DNA of 64,000 bases from Methylomicrobium lacus LW14 (GCF_000527095.1 NZ_AZUN01000001.1:3423501-3487500), one strand, 5' to 3'. Shown: positions 27,101 to 34,490, counted from the first letter of the stretch. Program-made: numbers and translations. Notes: generated by a model not told the origin, from the sequence alone.

Positions 27101-27479
27101 CATAGTCATCGTTTTCCGCGTTGCTCAGTGAAACGAGATAGGTCGATGGGGTGTTGCCGGTATTGGTCAACACATGAGACAACACGGCGGTTGCACCTGC
27201 CGGAAGACTGACGCTCTGGTCCTGGGTCAGCGTCAATGCCTCAACGTTTTGTACCGTGACCTCCACGATGTTGGAATAGAGCGTTTCGCTTGCCGTCCCG
27301 CCATAAGGAACATAACTGGCTTCGGCACGGTTCTGAATGACAGAGCCTGCCGCAGGCATGGCCGCGCCCGCTTGTCCGGCAAACAGGCTCATAAAAAGCA
27401 GCATGTAGATCATCGCAGCAAGGGCTTTATAAGCCAGCACTGCAGTAATCCATTGATGCAACTTTGTTGTTATTGTCAT
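21138..27479 (-). CDS. Giant DUF11/SdrD B-like protein with C-terminal outer-membrane beta-barrel
   Basis: 2113 residues. After a signal peptide (hydrophobic to AGQAGA) comes an N-terminal module, AGSVIQNRAEASY...LTNTGN, shared with the 958-residue partner. DUF11 domains follow to ~520, then a carboxypeptidase-regulatory-like domain (~540-650), another DUF11 (LFLKKTAAKAVVELGDFLDY), and an SdrD B-like domain (KVYMDCNADRIQEPGEIGVPG). After linker and Ig-like parts, from ~1290 the protein changes to alternating amphipathic strands with GDY and YGRY-type turns (FYPIYGDSATKGFD, then YLLYGDYTT) and ends in ENTLSW. That aromatic last residue is the signal used by the BAM complex. The barrel region (~800 residues) is far larger than an autotransporter barrel. 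ATG 27477-27479 is preferred, as a GTG at 27527 has its ribosome-binding site abutting it. Confidence 0.8.
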   Translation of the reverse strand: MTITTKLHQWITAVLAYKALAAMIYMLLFMSLFAGQAGAAMPAAGSVIQNRAEASYVPYGGTASETLYSNIVEVTVQNVEALTLTQDQSVSLPAGATAVLSHVLTNTGNTPSTYLVSLSNAENDDYDLGALRLVHDRNHNGLFDDADAVIRLNDPNTGLALAAGESAFLLAIGQLPAAQTSGLSRVVLKVKTIGEAASGSNTDVIKAANAAVLSLVKKADQTGPVNPGQAVRYTLTAMNTGSQPALPASEAGLAATPIKVDGVTKSLVLIRDAIPAGTTFAGGLTASNPNAIKMYRVRGAMPYEYQTTLTEPTLVIEAAIGLTTPVDAGLSESMAFDAKVAGNGSDNISNSGFVTFNDGSGNISTESNPVVLPLAAAAPALSLSMSKTVGMPRKISADTYELDYTIKVKNIGEADATFIRVADNLDCTFAMDRANGPVKSWELLGPPVMQKGLLVSAGTAYQGAIGQGICDRAQLDQTDARLGFPNIPQLSLSDGSRSLKAGEEEVITFTVRLVRDLAAAKTSETFVNKAFSAAFDAQSLNGATLVAASSATTNALLIDPQGVIYDASNPAKLIQGAKVTLVREQCSGGPAPDFTLDQLQFGADGRYTSESRNAISMITGSDGAYFFVLKSPPVALDCDYSLKVAAPNGYTFQSAIAPRAGIAPAGLVQPQDGPPTDPAAAPYYLNFRLGPDYGSVFHNHIPLDPAAISSGGQLFLKKTAAKAVVELGDFLDYSITLTNQTASPITGYSIVDSLPAGFAYEPGSTLIDDIRAADPEGGRGPVITWSDPDKTIPVGGSVELNYRVRVGVGAAAGDGINRAVASSGPLRSQEALARVRVTGGVFSDEGFIVGKVYMDCNADRIQEPGEIGVPGVRIFLEDGTYIISDVEGKYSFYGIKPVTHVLKLDSTTLPRGAKLIPLSNRNSGKGDSRFVDLKKGELHKADFAIANDPSEAGKAVCEQGPVLEEVTRRRAAIAERPDAEIDSVLRSRLDAQGRPINPGDIRGLPAAGLVGQLPGAVNGTQTVGAAQAFTSVMPRDLNIVRPLALPDVPVSPVPVVKLEDQIAKLDNNLDFVDLKDKDTLPIDQANIRVKGALGATFRLTVNNREISDKRVGKRSRLADKQMEAWEFIGVGLHPGRNTLKLEQIDIAGNPRGEKTITLTAPDALGRLELDLPAVAIADGNTPIRMKLRLTDDKGVPVTVRTQVTLETDRGRWVTNDLNQAEPGTQIFVQGGSAEVVLMPPSEPSDGIIRLSAGMIEREVKIAYLPELRPLVGAGILEGVLNLRRLASGNLTATKPTDAFEKELSHLSASSDNNTTTARGRAAFFFKGSVLGKYLLTTAYDSDKGTQERLFRDIQPDQFYPIYGDSATKGFDAQSTSRLYVRVDKDKSYLLYGDYTTAGNTDVRQLTQYSRSLTGVKGHYEDNRFNVTGFYSDNGSTQIVEEFPANGTSGPYELANGGNIIENSEKVEVLVRDRNQPSIVLASSTQVRFVDYNLEPLSKRLLFRGPVPSVDANLNRQYIRVTYEIGANGVGGAGGGPKFGVGGVDAQIKVTDNIQLGVIGIKDNDPSRKSTLLGATAVAKLGEKTVVNGELARSNTDLNGSGDAERIEIRHEQGDLKARAQFTKTDKNFSNQSAYSTAGRTEAPATVEYKLSPDTTLRGEGLYSKDDVNGGIRKGVIANVVQRLGEGLLGELGMRASVDTGVLGGSSCVTNLTYTTANCAPTALTRPGESVRNELLTVRSKFTAQMPWVSGLQTYVEAEQDVRDLQKHLFAVGSNYQVSEKTRLFGRYELASTLGSQFNLNSFAPNNTAVIGIESAYMKGGNMYNEYRLRDSQSGREAQAALGVRNTWMVSEGFRVGGGFETTQTFNGLAGNNSNALVGTVEYFAHPRYRTSASLELRKADTSDSLLNTIGLSYKLNRDWSFLGRNIFSYIDNKSAGKTLQTRQQVGFAYREVDQNVWNLLGRYEHKYEDITGSPAGSSTRTHIVSAHANYQANADVILSGRYAGKIVTSDKTLTGSYVLDSVYWAQLLYGRATWDFIKDWDASLQTGVYVGKGGATQYAVGAEVGYQVVENLWLSAGYNLKGVSDPDLAANDHLDPGIYVRARFKFDENTLSW

Positions 27480-27607
27480 TTTTAAGAGGTGCTGAAAAAC
27501 CCAGCGGCCTGGCGTTTTTCTTTGCACTCTTCCTATAAAGAGCGCAAAGGAAAACAGCGGCGCTTCATGCTGATAATCGGATTAGTGTTTCTGCCATTTC
27601 CGCTTGA

Positions 27608-27637
27608 GACCTGACAGGGTTTAAAGCCTGTCAGGTC
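27608..27637. repeat. Perfect hairpin inside the DUF11 operon
   Basis: GACCTGACAGG (27608-27618) and CCTGTCAGGTC (27627-27637) form an 11-bp perfect stem with an 8-nt AT-rich loop. It lies in the 199-bp gap between the 958- and 2113-residue genes. It could be an RNA-processing or attenuation site that sets the ratio of the two proteins, or merely an intergenic repeat. Confidence 0.6.
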
Positions 27638-27678
27638 CGGAAGGAGCCGAAGGATAGGTTTCGGCTATGGTCTGCTAC

Positions 27679-30555
27679 TTACTGGTCGATACGAACCGCA
27701 AAGTCCAGTTGGACTGTCGCGGCTGGAGCTACCGTCGGCCAAGTGGCACAGTTGACTGTACCGCTACTACCCACTGCAGGCTTGGTTAGCGTAGCGCCGG
27801 CGCTGCAAGCACCGCCACTGCCGTAAGTCGTGAAGGTCGGCGTGGCATCATTGATGACCACATTGGTGACATCCGCGTCGCCTTCGTTGGTGGCCACAAT
27901 CTTGTACCAGATACATTCGCCCGGTTTTTGACTCAGGGCAGTGATAGCGTAAGAAGCCGCGTTCGGAGCCGTACCGCAGTCAGTGCCGGCCCATGTTCCC
28001 AACGCCTGGGTTTTGACGAGACGAATCTGGCCCGCCAACACGGTGGTGGTATCCGCTATCGGCGCCGTCGTGCCGCAGCTTAATACGGTGTCGGTCGCGG
28101 TGATGTTGATCACATCCAACGCACCCGAGGTGGCGCCCGCCGGCGCTTGTACCTTCACCAACAGCTTTACGCCGGTGCCGGCAGACAAAGCGCTCATCGT
28201 CGTGGTGATGGTATCGGTTGCATTGCTGCCCCCGCCCAGAACGGTATCGGCCGCGTCAACCTGGCCATCGCCGTTGTTGTCACGATAAAGCAGATAAGAC
28301 CAACCGGCTGCGGCTTGAGAGTTGGTTACGGTAAAGCTGAAATTACCGCCGCAACTATTGTTGCCGCCATTGGCCAGGGTATGGGGGTACAGGATAGTGC
28401 CGCCGGGCTGAATTTGACCGGTGCCGGACGGCGTCAGGGTCAGATTGATCAGCGGGGTCAAGGTCACGGCATCCAGCTTGATATCGCTGGCGCCGGTTGC
28501 GCCTGACATCACCCTGAAATACGTTCTGTATGAACCCGATAAAGCGGTCGGTCCGGCTGCCGGCGTTGTGACCACGGCGCAAAAATTCGCCGTGGTTGAA
28601 GGCGCAACCGCACCGGTATTGGTCACGACGGAGCCGAGTGTGCTTGCGCTGCAAGCACCCGTACCCGCGGTGTTCACATGGAAGGTCACCGTCCAGCCCG
28701 CCAGCAATGTGCCGGGCGAAAATGCGGCCGCGCTGGCAAGATCGCTTCCAGTGGTATCAAGCAAGTGATAACTCAGATTGTAGTTATCAATCGCTGTACC
28801 GCTATTGGCTACGTTCAAGTTGAAGTAGGCTATCGCACCTGGCGCTACAGACACGGTGGTGATCGCAGGACTTGCTACGCTGCCTGTACCCGCACCCAAA
28901 CCGCCTGCGTTGGTCAAGTCGACGCTCGGCTGCGCAATGGCGGTCAATTGATCAAATACCGTATTGCTTTTACTCGGGTTGCCTTGCGATGTCGCTGTTT
29001 TGGATACCGTGAAGGGGCCCGTCGGACACGTCGGGTTACAGGCGTTGGCCGGCAGCGTCGCTTTCAAGACCACGGTATAATAAGCGCCAGCAGCCACGGG
29101 GCCTGTGTCGGGAATGCCGTCCGCATCGCTGCTCGTCAACGGCGTGCTGCCGTCGGACTTGAACAATTGGAAGGTGGTGCCCGTCGGGAAAGCCGTCGAA
29201 CCGGTTGCGGTAACGCTGCCTGTGGTGATGTTAAACGTGTCGGAAGACGTGCCCGTGTTCCAGATGATGTTGTTGAACGACACCACCGCGCCGGGTGCTG
29301 CGGAAGCGACAGTCACAACATCATTGCCGGTGGCGGCTGTGTTGTTACCATCGGTTGATGAAGCCGTGCTGTTATTCGCCACGACACTATAGCTGCCGAT
29401 CACCGTGAAAGGGGATTGGTTGGTCGTCGTGACAGTACCGAGCGCAGGAGAACAAGGTAAGCCGGTACAATCAACCGTGCCGTTATTGGCCCTGGCATAT
29501 TGCGCGCTGTTGGTCGTCTCGCTGGTACCTAACGGCGCGCCGGCATCAACCGTCACCTTGAAGGTAATGAAACCCGAAGCGTTTGCCGGCACGTTCGCGA
29601 TGAACGCTTCTATCGTGGTTGTGCCAGCCGTAATTGCCTGGTACACAATGCCGCTAGGATCGCTGGTATCCGTCGCATCAGTCAGCGCCGTCGCACCGGA
29701 ACTGGACCATCTGGCGGAACCGGTCACATAACTGTAGCTGGCCGTAGTGCCGCTGCCGATCAGATCCTTAAGGTACAAGGGGCCGGCCGCGTTACCGGAG
29801 TTGGTATAGGCCAGTTTATATTCGACTTCTGTGCCTGCAGGGCCAGTCGTCAACGAACTGATGATCGATTTGTTGACGGCAAACACAGGGATGTTGTTTG
29901 CGACCGTCAGGGTATCATTATTAGACAAGGTCGCTGTTGCGTATAGAGAGGCGCTAACAGGCACAGCCGTGACGACTTCGGGAGCCGCCATTGTGCCGTT
30001 TGCAGCCGTCGCCTTAACGTTCATCACGACAACAAAGTGAAAGGCATCACCCGCTGCAAGCAAGCCAGTTGAAGCAGTACATCCCGAGGTGCCATTTACA
30101 ACAGTACAAAGCGGTGTCGTCCCGTCCGGCTGACCGTCCGCATTGGTATCGGGATAAATCGCCACGCCTGACAAATAGGTCGTATCAAACGTAGTCGGCA
30201 GGGTGATGTTAAAGGTATCCGAACCGTTACCGGTATTGGTTAAGGTGTGCGGCATATAGACGGCGGTACCGGGGGCCGCTGTCTTGGCGTTATCAGATAC
30301 CAGCGTGTAGCTGCCGACTTGGGTGACAGTCGTCGTTACTTCATTGGAGCTGGCGTGTTGCAGCGTGCCGCCGGTGTCGTTATAGTCGGCGGTCGCCCGG
30401 TTGGAAATCGTAGCGCCTGCCATCGGTGTTGCAGCCTGCGCACTCTCTGATAATACCGTCATCAGCGATACGGCAGCGATCAAGCCGATGAGAAAGCTGA
30501 AGCCAAAGCTTCGCCTGTTCAGCGGCGGGGGCGCCGTTGGGATATTACTAAACAT
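27679..30555 (-). CDS. Secreted DUF11 repeat protein
   Basis: A 958-residue protein with a signal peptide (hydrophobic ~20-41, cleavage near AQAATPMAG). The mature N terminus, AGATISNRATADYNDTGGT...SNEVTTTV, aligns with that of the 2113-residue partner. DUF11-type Ig-like units follow, recognised by LTNTGNGSDTFNI, YTNSGNAAGPLYLKDLI, WNTGTSSDTFNI, VANSGTAIDNYNL and ANGGNNSCGGNFSF. It ends with GECIWYKIVATNEGDADVTN and VVINDATPTFTTYGSG, then a FAVRID strand, similar to the end of the 1079-residue protein. Composition is Thr/Ser/Gly/Ala-rich and nearly free of Lys, typical of an extracellular fibre or coat. No sortase, PEP-CTERM or barrel anchor is seen. AGGAG precedes the ATG. It is the second gene of the operon. 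Confidence 0.8.
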   Translation of the reverse strand: MFSNIPTAPPPLNRRSFGFSFLIGLIAAVSLMTVLSESAQAATPMAGATISNRATADYNDTGGTLQHASSNEVTTTVTQVGSYTLVSDNAKTAAPGTAVYMPHTLTNTGNGSDTFNITLPTTFDTTYLSGVAIYPDTNADGQPDGTTPLCTVVNGTSGCTASTGLLAAGDAFHFVVVMNVKATAANGTMAAPEVVTAVPVSASLYATATLSNNDTLTVANNIPVFAVNKSIISSLTTGPAGTEVEYKLAYTNSGNAAGPLYLKDLIGSGTTASYSYVTGSARWSSSGATALTDATDTSDPSGIVYQAITAGTTTIEAFIANVPANASGFITFKVTVDAGAPLGTSETTNSAQYARANNGTVDCTGLPCSPALGTVTTTNQSPFTVIGSYSVVANNSTASSTDGNNTAATGNDVVTVASAAPGAVVSFNNIIWNTGTSSDTFNITTGSVTATGSTAFPTGTTFQLFKSDGSTPLTSSDADGIPDTGPVAAGAYYTVVLKATLPANACNPTCPTGPFTVSKTATSQGNPSKSNTVFDQLTAIAQPSVDLTNAGGLGAGTGSVASPAITTVSVAPGAIAYFNLNVANSGTAIDNYNLSYHLLDTTGSDLASAAAFSPGTLLAGWTVTFHVNTAGTGACSASTLGSVVTNTGAVAPSTTANFCAVVTTPAAGPTALSGSYRTYFRVMSGATGASDIKLDAVTLTPLINLTLTPSGTGQIQPGGTILYPHTLANGGNNSCGGNFSFTVTNSQAAAGWSYLLYRDNNGDGQVDAADTVLGGGSNATDTITTTMSALSAGTGVKLLVKVQAPAGATSGALDVINITATDTVLSCGTTAPIADTTTVLAGQIRLVKTQALGTWAGTDCGTAPNAASYAITALSQKPGECIWYKIVATNEGDADVTNVVINDATPTFTTYGSGGACSAGATLTKPAVGSSGTVNCATWPTVAPAATVQLDFAVRIDQ

Positions 30556-30653
30556 TAAATTGACTCCTGAGTTAAAGAAACGATGCGTTTGGAGGGGGTA
30601 ATAAATACTCTTGAGGGATCGGCGACGAAGGGTAAGAAAGATGCCGTTTTTGT

Positions 30654-31241
30654 CTACTTGAGCTTCGCCGGCGTAGCGGGTTTGACGACCAGCTCTTCAG
30701 GCGATTTCGGTAAGGCGATAACGCGCATGCGTGCGCTAACCGCGGCTTTTTTACCGGCATCCAGATTACCGATTTCCCAACGCAGATTGCGATATTCTGG
30801 GTAGGGAACCTCAACCCGTTGATCTTTGCCATCCTTATCCTTAATGGTGCGCATCAATGGCTCAACGGCATAATTGACGCCATCGGTAGTGGCTAATACA
30901 GAGGATGGCCGTGCTGATCGCTTGACATATTCAAGCCCTAAAGGCACCGGCAGCGATCCCTTAAGTCCGGAAATGCTTTGCTTGCTGCGATTGCGATATA
31001 CGGCGGTATATTCCACTAGATCGCCCGGCTTGATACGGGGGACATCTTCCAATATTTCATTACCTTTGGCATCGGTAACGACACGTTTCATTGTCAATTC
31101 AATAGTAACGGCGTCTTTCTGCTGAGCACCTGCCATCGCACTGGTGTTACCAAAGGTGCTTGCCAAAAACACACATAGCAAGAAAACCTGGGCCGTACGC
31201 CTGTTGCCGGCAATCGCCCGACTGATTTTGTTTATATTCAT
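30654..31241 (-). CDS. Small secreted DUF11-like protein, first gene of the surface operon
   Basis: A 195-residue protein with a signal peptide (hydrophobic ~18-36, cleavage after AMAGA). A single Ig-like unit follows: IELTMKRVVTDAKGN, then PGDLVEYTAVYRNRSKQSISGLKGSLPVPLGLEYV, matching the DUF11 start, and LRWEIGNLDAGKKAAVSARMRV as its end. I chose ATG 31239-31241 with AGAGGT eight bases upstream; an in-frame start at 31334 would add 31 unmatched residues before the signal peptide. It is the promoter-proximal gene, so it is probably the most abundant product. A short subunit or periplasmic partner of the larger proteins is my inference. The following gene starts 98 bp downstream. Confidence 0.75.
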   Translation of the reverse strand: MNINKISRAIAGNRRTAQVFLLCVFLASTFGNTSAMAGAQQKDAVTIELTMKRVVTDAKGNEILEDVPRIKPGDLVEYTAVYRNRSKQSISGLKGSLPVPLGLEYVKRSARPSSVLATTDGVNYAVEPLMRTIKDKDGKDQRVEVPYPEYRNLRWEIGNLDAGKKAAVSARMRVIALPKSPEELVVKPATPAKLK

Positions 31242-31324
31242 TGAACTGACCTCTTGGTTTGGCTGAAGGTAAAGGAAACTTTGACTAACTCGACTCCTCC
31301 CATCGTACGGCAGGTTCGCTATGA

Positions 31325-31354
31325 GCGGGATCAACGACTTTACGGTCGCCCCGC
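31325..31354 (-). ncRNA. Candidate structured 5' leader of the DUF11 operon
   Basis: On the minus strand this stretch folds as GCGGGG-CGAC-CGTAAA-GTCG-TTGAT-CCCGC, that is, two stacked stems with a bulge. It stands ~85 nt before the first start codon. The following 40 nt (to about 31285) are GC-rich and unlike the AT-rich DNA further upstream (31380-31640). I compared it with the c-di-GMP-I riboswitch pattern and could not match it. It may be a leader RNA or simply a hairpin. Confidence 0.3.
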
Positions 31355-31700
31355 GCTTGTCGAAGGGTTAATCAGAATTTCCTAAAATTAGGATTCGATC
31401 ACAAAATTAGTATGAATCTTAAGGTTTGCCGGTCGATGCATTAAAAATGTGAGCAGGTTCACAGAATATATTCCGGTACCAATTACGGTATCGATTCGAA
31501 GTTTGTTTGGTGTTAACTCATGAGCTATGCTGACTAAAAATTAACTCATTCAATCACAAGATGTTTTTTGGGAATTGGCTAGCGCATTTTCTATGTTGCT
31601 AATAATATTGAAAAAAATTTACGGTTTTCTTGGCAAGCGCAGTCATTGCCGAGGGCAACGGACGCAAAAATGAGGGTGTTGCGAGTCAGCAGTAATCGGC

Positions 31701-31820
31701 GCCGGATGGGATATGCATCCCGTCCGTAATGTTTCAAAGGGCTTGAACATACGGGATGATTTGTGCGTGCGAACAGTCTTCAAGCGTTTGGGACGGGGTT
31801 GCAAACCCCGTCCCGCTTAG
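31701..31820 (+). repeat. 120-bp direct repeat, copy 1
   Basis: Same orientation as 31898-32016 and about 85% identical by eye. Each copy has two hairpins: a short one (GGGAT-ATGC-ATCCC) and, at the far end, a strong one (GGGACGGGG-TTGCAAA-CCCCGTCCC). The 380 bp before it (31320-31700) are AT-rich and hold the operon promoter but no gene. Confidence 0.75.
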
Positions 31821-31897
31821 TTATTCCTGCCGATCCCGCATTAAACGGCGCTGTAAAAAACCGTTATCTGAAGGTGGGTGTTGTTCCGGAGCCCGAA

Positions 31898-32016
31898 GCC
31901 GGACGGGATATGCATCCCGTCCGTAATGTTTCAACGGACTTGGGTACATGGGCTGATTTGTGTGTGCGGACAGTCTTTAAACGTTTGGGACGGGGTTGCA
32001 AACCCGTCCCGCTTAG
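31898..32016 (+). repeat. 120-bp direct repeat, copy 2
   Basis: Second copy of the element at 31701-31820. Its end overlaps the gpmI stop codon (32013-32015), so the terminal hairpin stands right behind gpmI. A worn partial copy of the hairpin half is seen near 2938-2965. Confidence 0.75.
31987..32010 (-). terminator. Strong hairpin directly after gpmI
   Basis: GGGACGGG (31987-31994) and CCCGTCCC (32003-32010) form an 8-bp, all but pure G-C stem, two bases past the gpmI stop. It is part of repeat copy 2, so a mobile repeat seems to supply the transcript end. No U-tract is present. Confidence 0.5.
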
Positions 32017-33686
32017 GATGCCCGACATGCCGCAGCATGCACGGGCGGGCTTTCGATCAGGCTTGCGTCGTAATCGTCCGGAGCCTCGAAGCCAAGCAGA
32101 TTCAGCACGGTCGCGGCCAGATTCGACAGGCCGGGTGCCGGCACATCCTGGCGCAGTTTATAGCCCGGATTCGCCGCCCCGGAAATCAATACGAACGGCA
32201 CCGGATTCAAGGTGTGCGAGGTCTTGGCCTTGGTGCGGCCTTCCGCATTGCGTTTCACGTTGCCTTTTTTGTCGAGTTCGTACATTTCGTCGGCGTTGCC
32301 GTGGTCGGCGGTGATGATCGCCGTGCCTTGCGCCGCCAAAATGGCCGGAATCAAACGCGCCAACTGCAAGTCCAGGCTCTGCATCGCAGTCACCGCCGCC
32401 TCGAAATTGCCGGTATGGCCAACCATGTCGCCGTTGGCGTAATTGACGCGCAGGTAGCGGTATTTGCCGCTGCGAACCGCTTTGATCAGGTCGTCGGTGA
32501 TCTCGGCGCATTTCATCCACGGGCGTTGTTCGAACGGCACGTTGTCGCTCGGAATTTCGACATAGGTCTCCAATGCGTCGTCGAATTTGCCGGAGCGGTT
32601 GCCGTTCCAGAAATAAGTGACGTGGCCGAATTTCTGGGTTTCGCTGATCGCATATTGCGAAATGCCGTTTTTGGCCAGGTATTCGCCCATGGTCCGCTCG
32701 ATGGCGGGAGGTTGCACCAGAAAGCGCGGCGGCAGATGGGTGTCGCCGTCGTACTGCATCATGCCGGCATAGGTGACTTTCGGCAACGGGCCGCGGTCGA
32801 ACGGGGTGAAATGCTCTTCGGTGAAGGCGCGCGAAATTTCGATGGCGCGGTCGCCGCGGAAATTGAAGAACACCACCGCATCGCCGTCCTCGATCGGTCC
32901 CACCGGTTCGCCGTCCTTTGCGATCACGAAGCCGGGCAAATCCTGGTCGATCACGCTGAGTTCGTCGCGGTAGGTGACGATCGCCTCATGGGCGCTGGCG
33001 AATGGCCGGCCTTTGCCTTGTACGTGGATGTCCCAGCCGCGCTGCACCATCGCCCAATCCGCTTCGTAGCGGTCCATCGTGATGGTCATGCGGCCGCCGC
33101 CTGAGGCGATCGCGACATCGAAGCCGGGGCCGCGCAGTTGCTCCAGATAGGCCTCGAACGGATCGACATAATCGAGCGCGGAGGTCTCGCCCACGTCGCG
33201 GCCGTCCAACAGAATGTGAATCCGCACCTTCGACACGCCTTCTTGCTTGGCTTGCTCCAGCATCGCACGCAGATGGTCGATATGGGAATGGACGTTGCCG
33301 TCGGAGAACAGGCCGAGAAAATGCAGGGTGCCGCCGTGTTTGGCGGCAGCCACGACTTCGCGCCAGGCATGGCCTTGCCACAAGTGGCCTGTGGCGATCG
33401 ATTCCGCCACCAGTTTGGCGCCCTGGGCAAACACGCGCCCCGCGCCGATCGCGTTGTGGCCGACTTCGCTATTGCCCATGTCCTCGTCGCTGGGCATGCC
33501 GACCGCGGTGCCGTGCGCGAGCAAGGTGGTCATCGGATAGGTCGCCATCAGACGGTCCAGCGTCGGGGTGCGCGCGGATTTGACCGCATCGCCGTCCTCG
33601 CGCGGAGAAATGCCCACGCCGTCGAGCACGATAGTGACGACGGGACCTGGACAAGCGGAAAAGCGGGAAGATTTTTCTAATTTCAT
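32013..33686 (-). CDS. gpmI: 2,3-bisphosphoglycerate-independent phosphoglycerate mutase
   Basis: A 557-residue manganese enzyme that interconverts 3- and 2-phosphoglycerate in glycolysis and gluconeogenesis. The N-terminal metal site is VLDGVG, and the phosphorylated serine lies in DEDMGNSEVGHNAIGAGR. The middle shows LLDGRDV and ASGGGRMTITMDRY. The C-terminal metal ligands are in NYANGDMVGHTGNFEAA and ITADHGNADEM, with KTSHTLNPVPF. It is longer than the ~510-residue E. coli form and resembles the longer, plant-like type. The start is ATG 33684-33686. It lies alone; downstream is a repeat that contains its stop codon and upstream is 215 bp of gene-free DNA. It is the only core metabolic gene between pbpC and the alpha-2-macroglobulin gene. 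Confidence 0.95.
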   Translation of the reverse strand: MKLEKSSRFSACPGPVVTIVLDGVGISPREDGDAVKSARTPTLDRLMATYPMTTLLAHGTAVGMPSDEDMGNSEVGHNAIGAGRVFAQGAKLVAESIATGHLWQGHAWREVVAAAKHGGTLHFLGLFSDGNVHSHIDHLRAMLEQAKQEGVSKVRIHILLDGRDVGETSALDYVDPFEAYLEQLRGPGFDVAIASGGGRMTITMDRYEADWAMVQRGWDIHVQGKGRPFASAHEAIVTYRDELSVIDQDLPGFVIAKDGEPVGPIEDGDAVVFFNFRGDRAIEISRAFTEEHFTPFDRGPLPKVTYAGMMQYDGDTHLPPRFLVQPPAIERTMGEYLAKNGISQYAISETQKFGHVTYFWNGNRSGKFDDALETYVEIPSDNVPFEQRPWMKCAEITDDLIKAVRSGKYRYLRVNYANGDMVGHTGNFEAAVTAMQSLDLQLARLIPAILAAQGTAIITADHGNADEMYELDKKGNVKRNAEGRTKAKTSHTLNPVPFVLISGAANPGYKLRQDVPAPGLSNLAATVLNLLGFEAPDDYDASLIESPPVHAAACRAS

Positions 33687-33901
33687 AGGGTTTCGAGGGA
33701 GTAAAAAATAAGCGGAATGAATAAAAGTGAGCCGCTGGGGCGATCAAGCGCCTATTTTACCACGCGTTGCTCTACCTCCTGCACCCATGCAGTCGTACCC
33801 ATACTACAATTTGCCCATCTTACGGGTTGCTCTTCGGATTGATCTGATGGTTGCCTCATCAATCAGGCTAGACGATTGTACTGGCAAAAATACAGTTATT
33901 T

Positions 33902-34273
33902 TCATGATTGTTCCGTATCTAAAGTCTTTTTGATCAACTCCTTATCCAGCGTCAGCAAGGTCACGCCATGAGTTTTCGCGGTCGCGGCAATGATCGCATC
34001 GGGCAGTTTTATCCGGTGCTGGCGCCTGATTTGAATGGTCATATCCTCGATCAATGGCGTGAGGCTTAAATGCGCCATCCGATCGAGCAGATTATGAATT
34101 GCGCGCTCTTCCTCTGCCGTAATGCTGTGGAAACCAAGCAACTCCATGCGGGTTATGGCACTGTACCCGCAATCGGTTATGCTGATTCCTTCCAACGCCT
34201 TAACCGCGGATTCCCGGCCTTTTAACAAACCGATGATGATATTAGTATCCGGCAAATACTTAATCCCATTCAT
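33902..34273 (-). CDS. PIN-domain toxin, VapC type
   Basis: A 123-residue PIN-domain ribonuclease. The acidic active-site set is complete: D9 (LPDTNIIIGLL), E44 (TRMELLGF), D92 (LPDAIIAATA) and D110 (TLLTLDKEL). Such toxins cleave tRNA or rRNA when their antitoxin is lost. The gene overlaps the upstream antitoxin gene by 14 bp on the same strand, so the two are coupled. Length is normal and no frameshift is seen, so it looks active. An in-frame ATG is at 34273. The 200 bp between it and gpmI hold no gene. Confidence 0.9.
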   Translation of the reverse strand: MNGIKYLPDTNIIIGLLKGRESAVKALEGISITDCGYSAITRMELLGFHSITAEEERAIHNLLDRMAHLSLTPLIEDMTIQIRRQHRIKLPDAIIAATAKTHGVTLLTLDKELIKKTLDTEQS

Positions 34274-34490
34274 CGCGCATCGCCTTTTGAATTTCGAGCG
34301 GATCGCCTTGGAACGATGGGGAGTTCGCCAATACGCCGGCGAAGTCGGTTATCAGTACGTCCTTGGTTCGTTTGGCGCTCGCATGTTCAGTCAAGGCATT
34401 CTTGATTACTTGCGCCGCGCCGATGTGTTCCTGCTCAGCCAGTTGCGCCAAGAGTCTGGCGGTTTCGTCGTCTAACTCTAATGTCATCAT
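34260..34490 (-). CDS. VapB-like antitoxin
   Basis: A 76-residue protein whose N terminus (MMTLELDDETARLLAQLAEQEHIGAAQVIKNAL) has the strand-helix-helix pattern of ribbon-helix-helix DNA-binding antitoxins. The acidic, flexible C terminus (SFQGDPLEIQKAMRDEWD) would wrap the PIN toxin. The ATG at 34488-34490 follows AAGGAAAC at a good distance; a second ATG is the next codon. Open frame further upstream is REP sequence and not coding. It overlaps the toxin by 14 bp. These antitoxins normally bind their own promoter, which here would lie among the tandem AGCCAAGT repeats and REP hairpins just upstream. Confidence 0.82.
   Translation of the reverse strand: MMTLELDDETARLLAQLAEQEHIGAAQVIKNALTEHASAKRTKDVLITDFAGVLANSPSFQGDPLEIQKAMRDEWD

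Noticed and set aside
31270..31360. c-di-GMP-I riboswitch in the DUF11 leader
   Set aside because: The GGGCAAACC and GACGCAAAGCC consensus parts are missing; only a generic folded leader is left.
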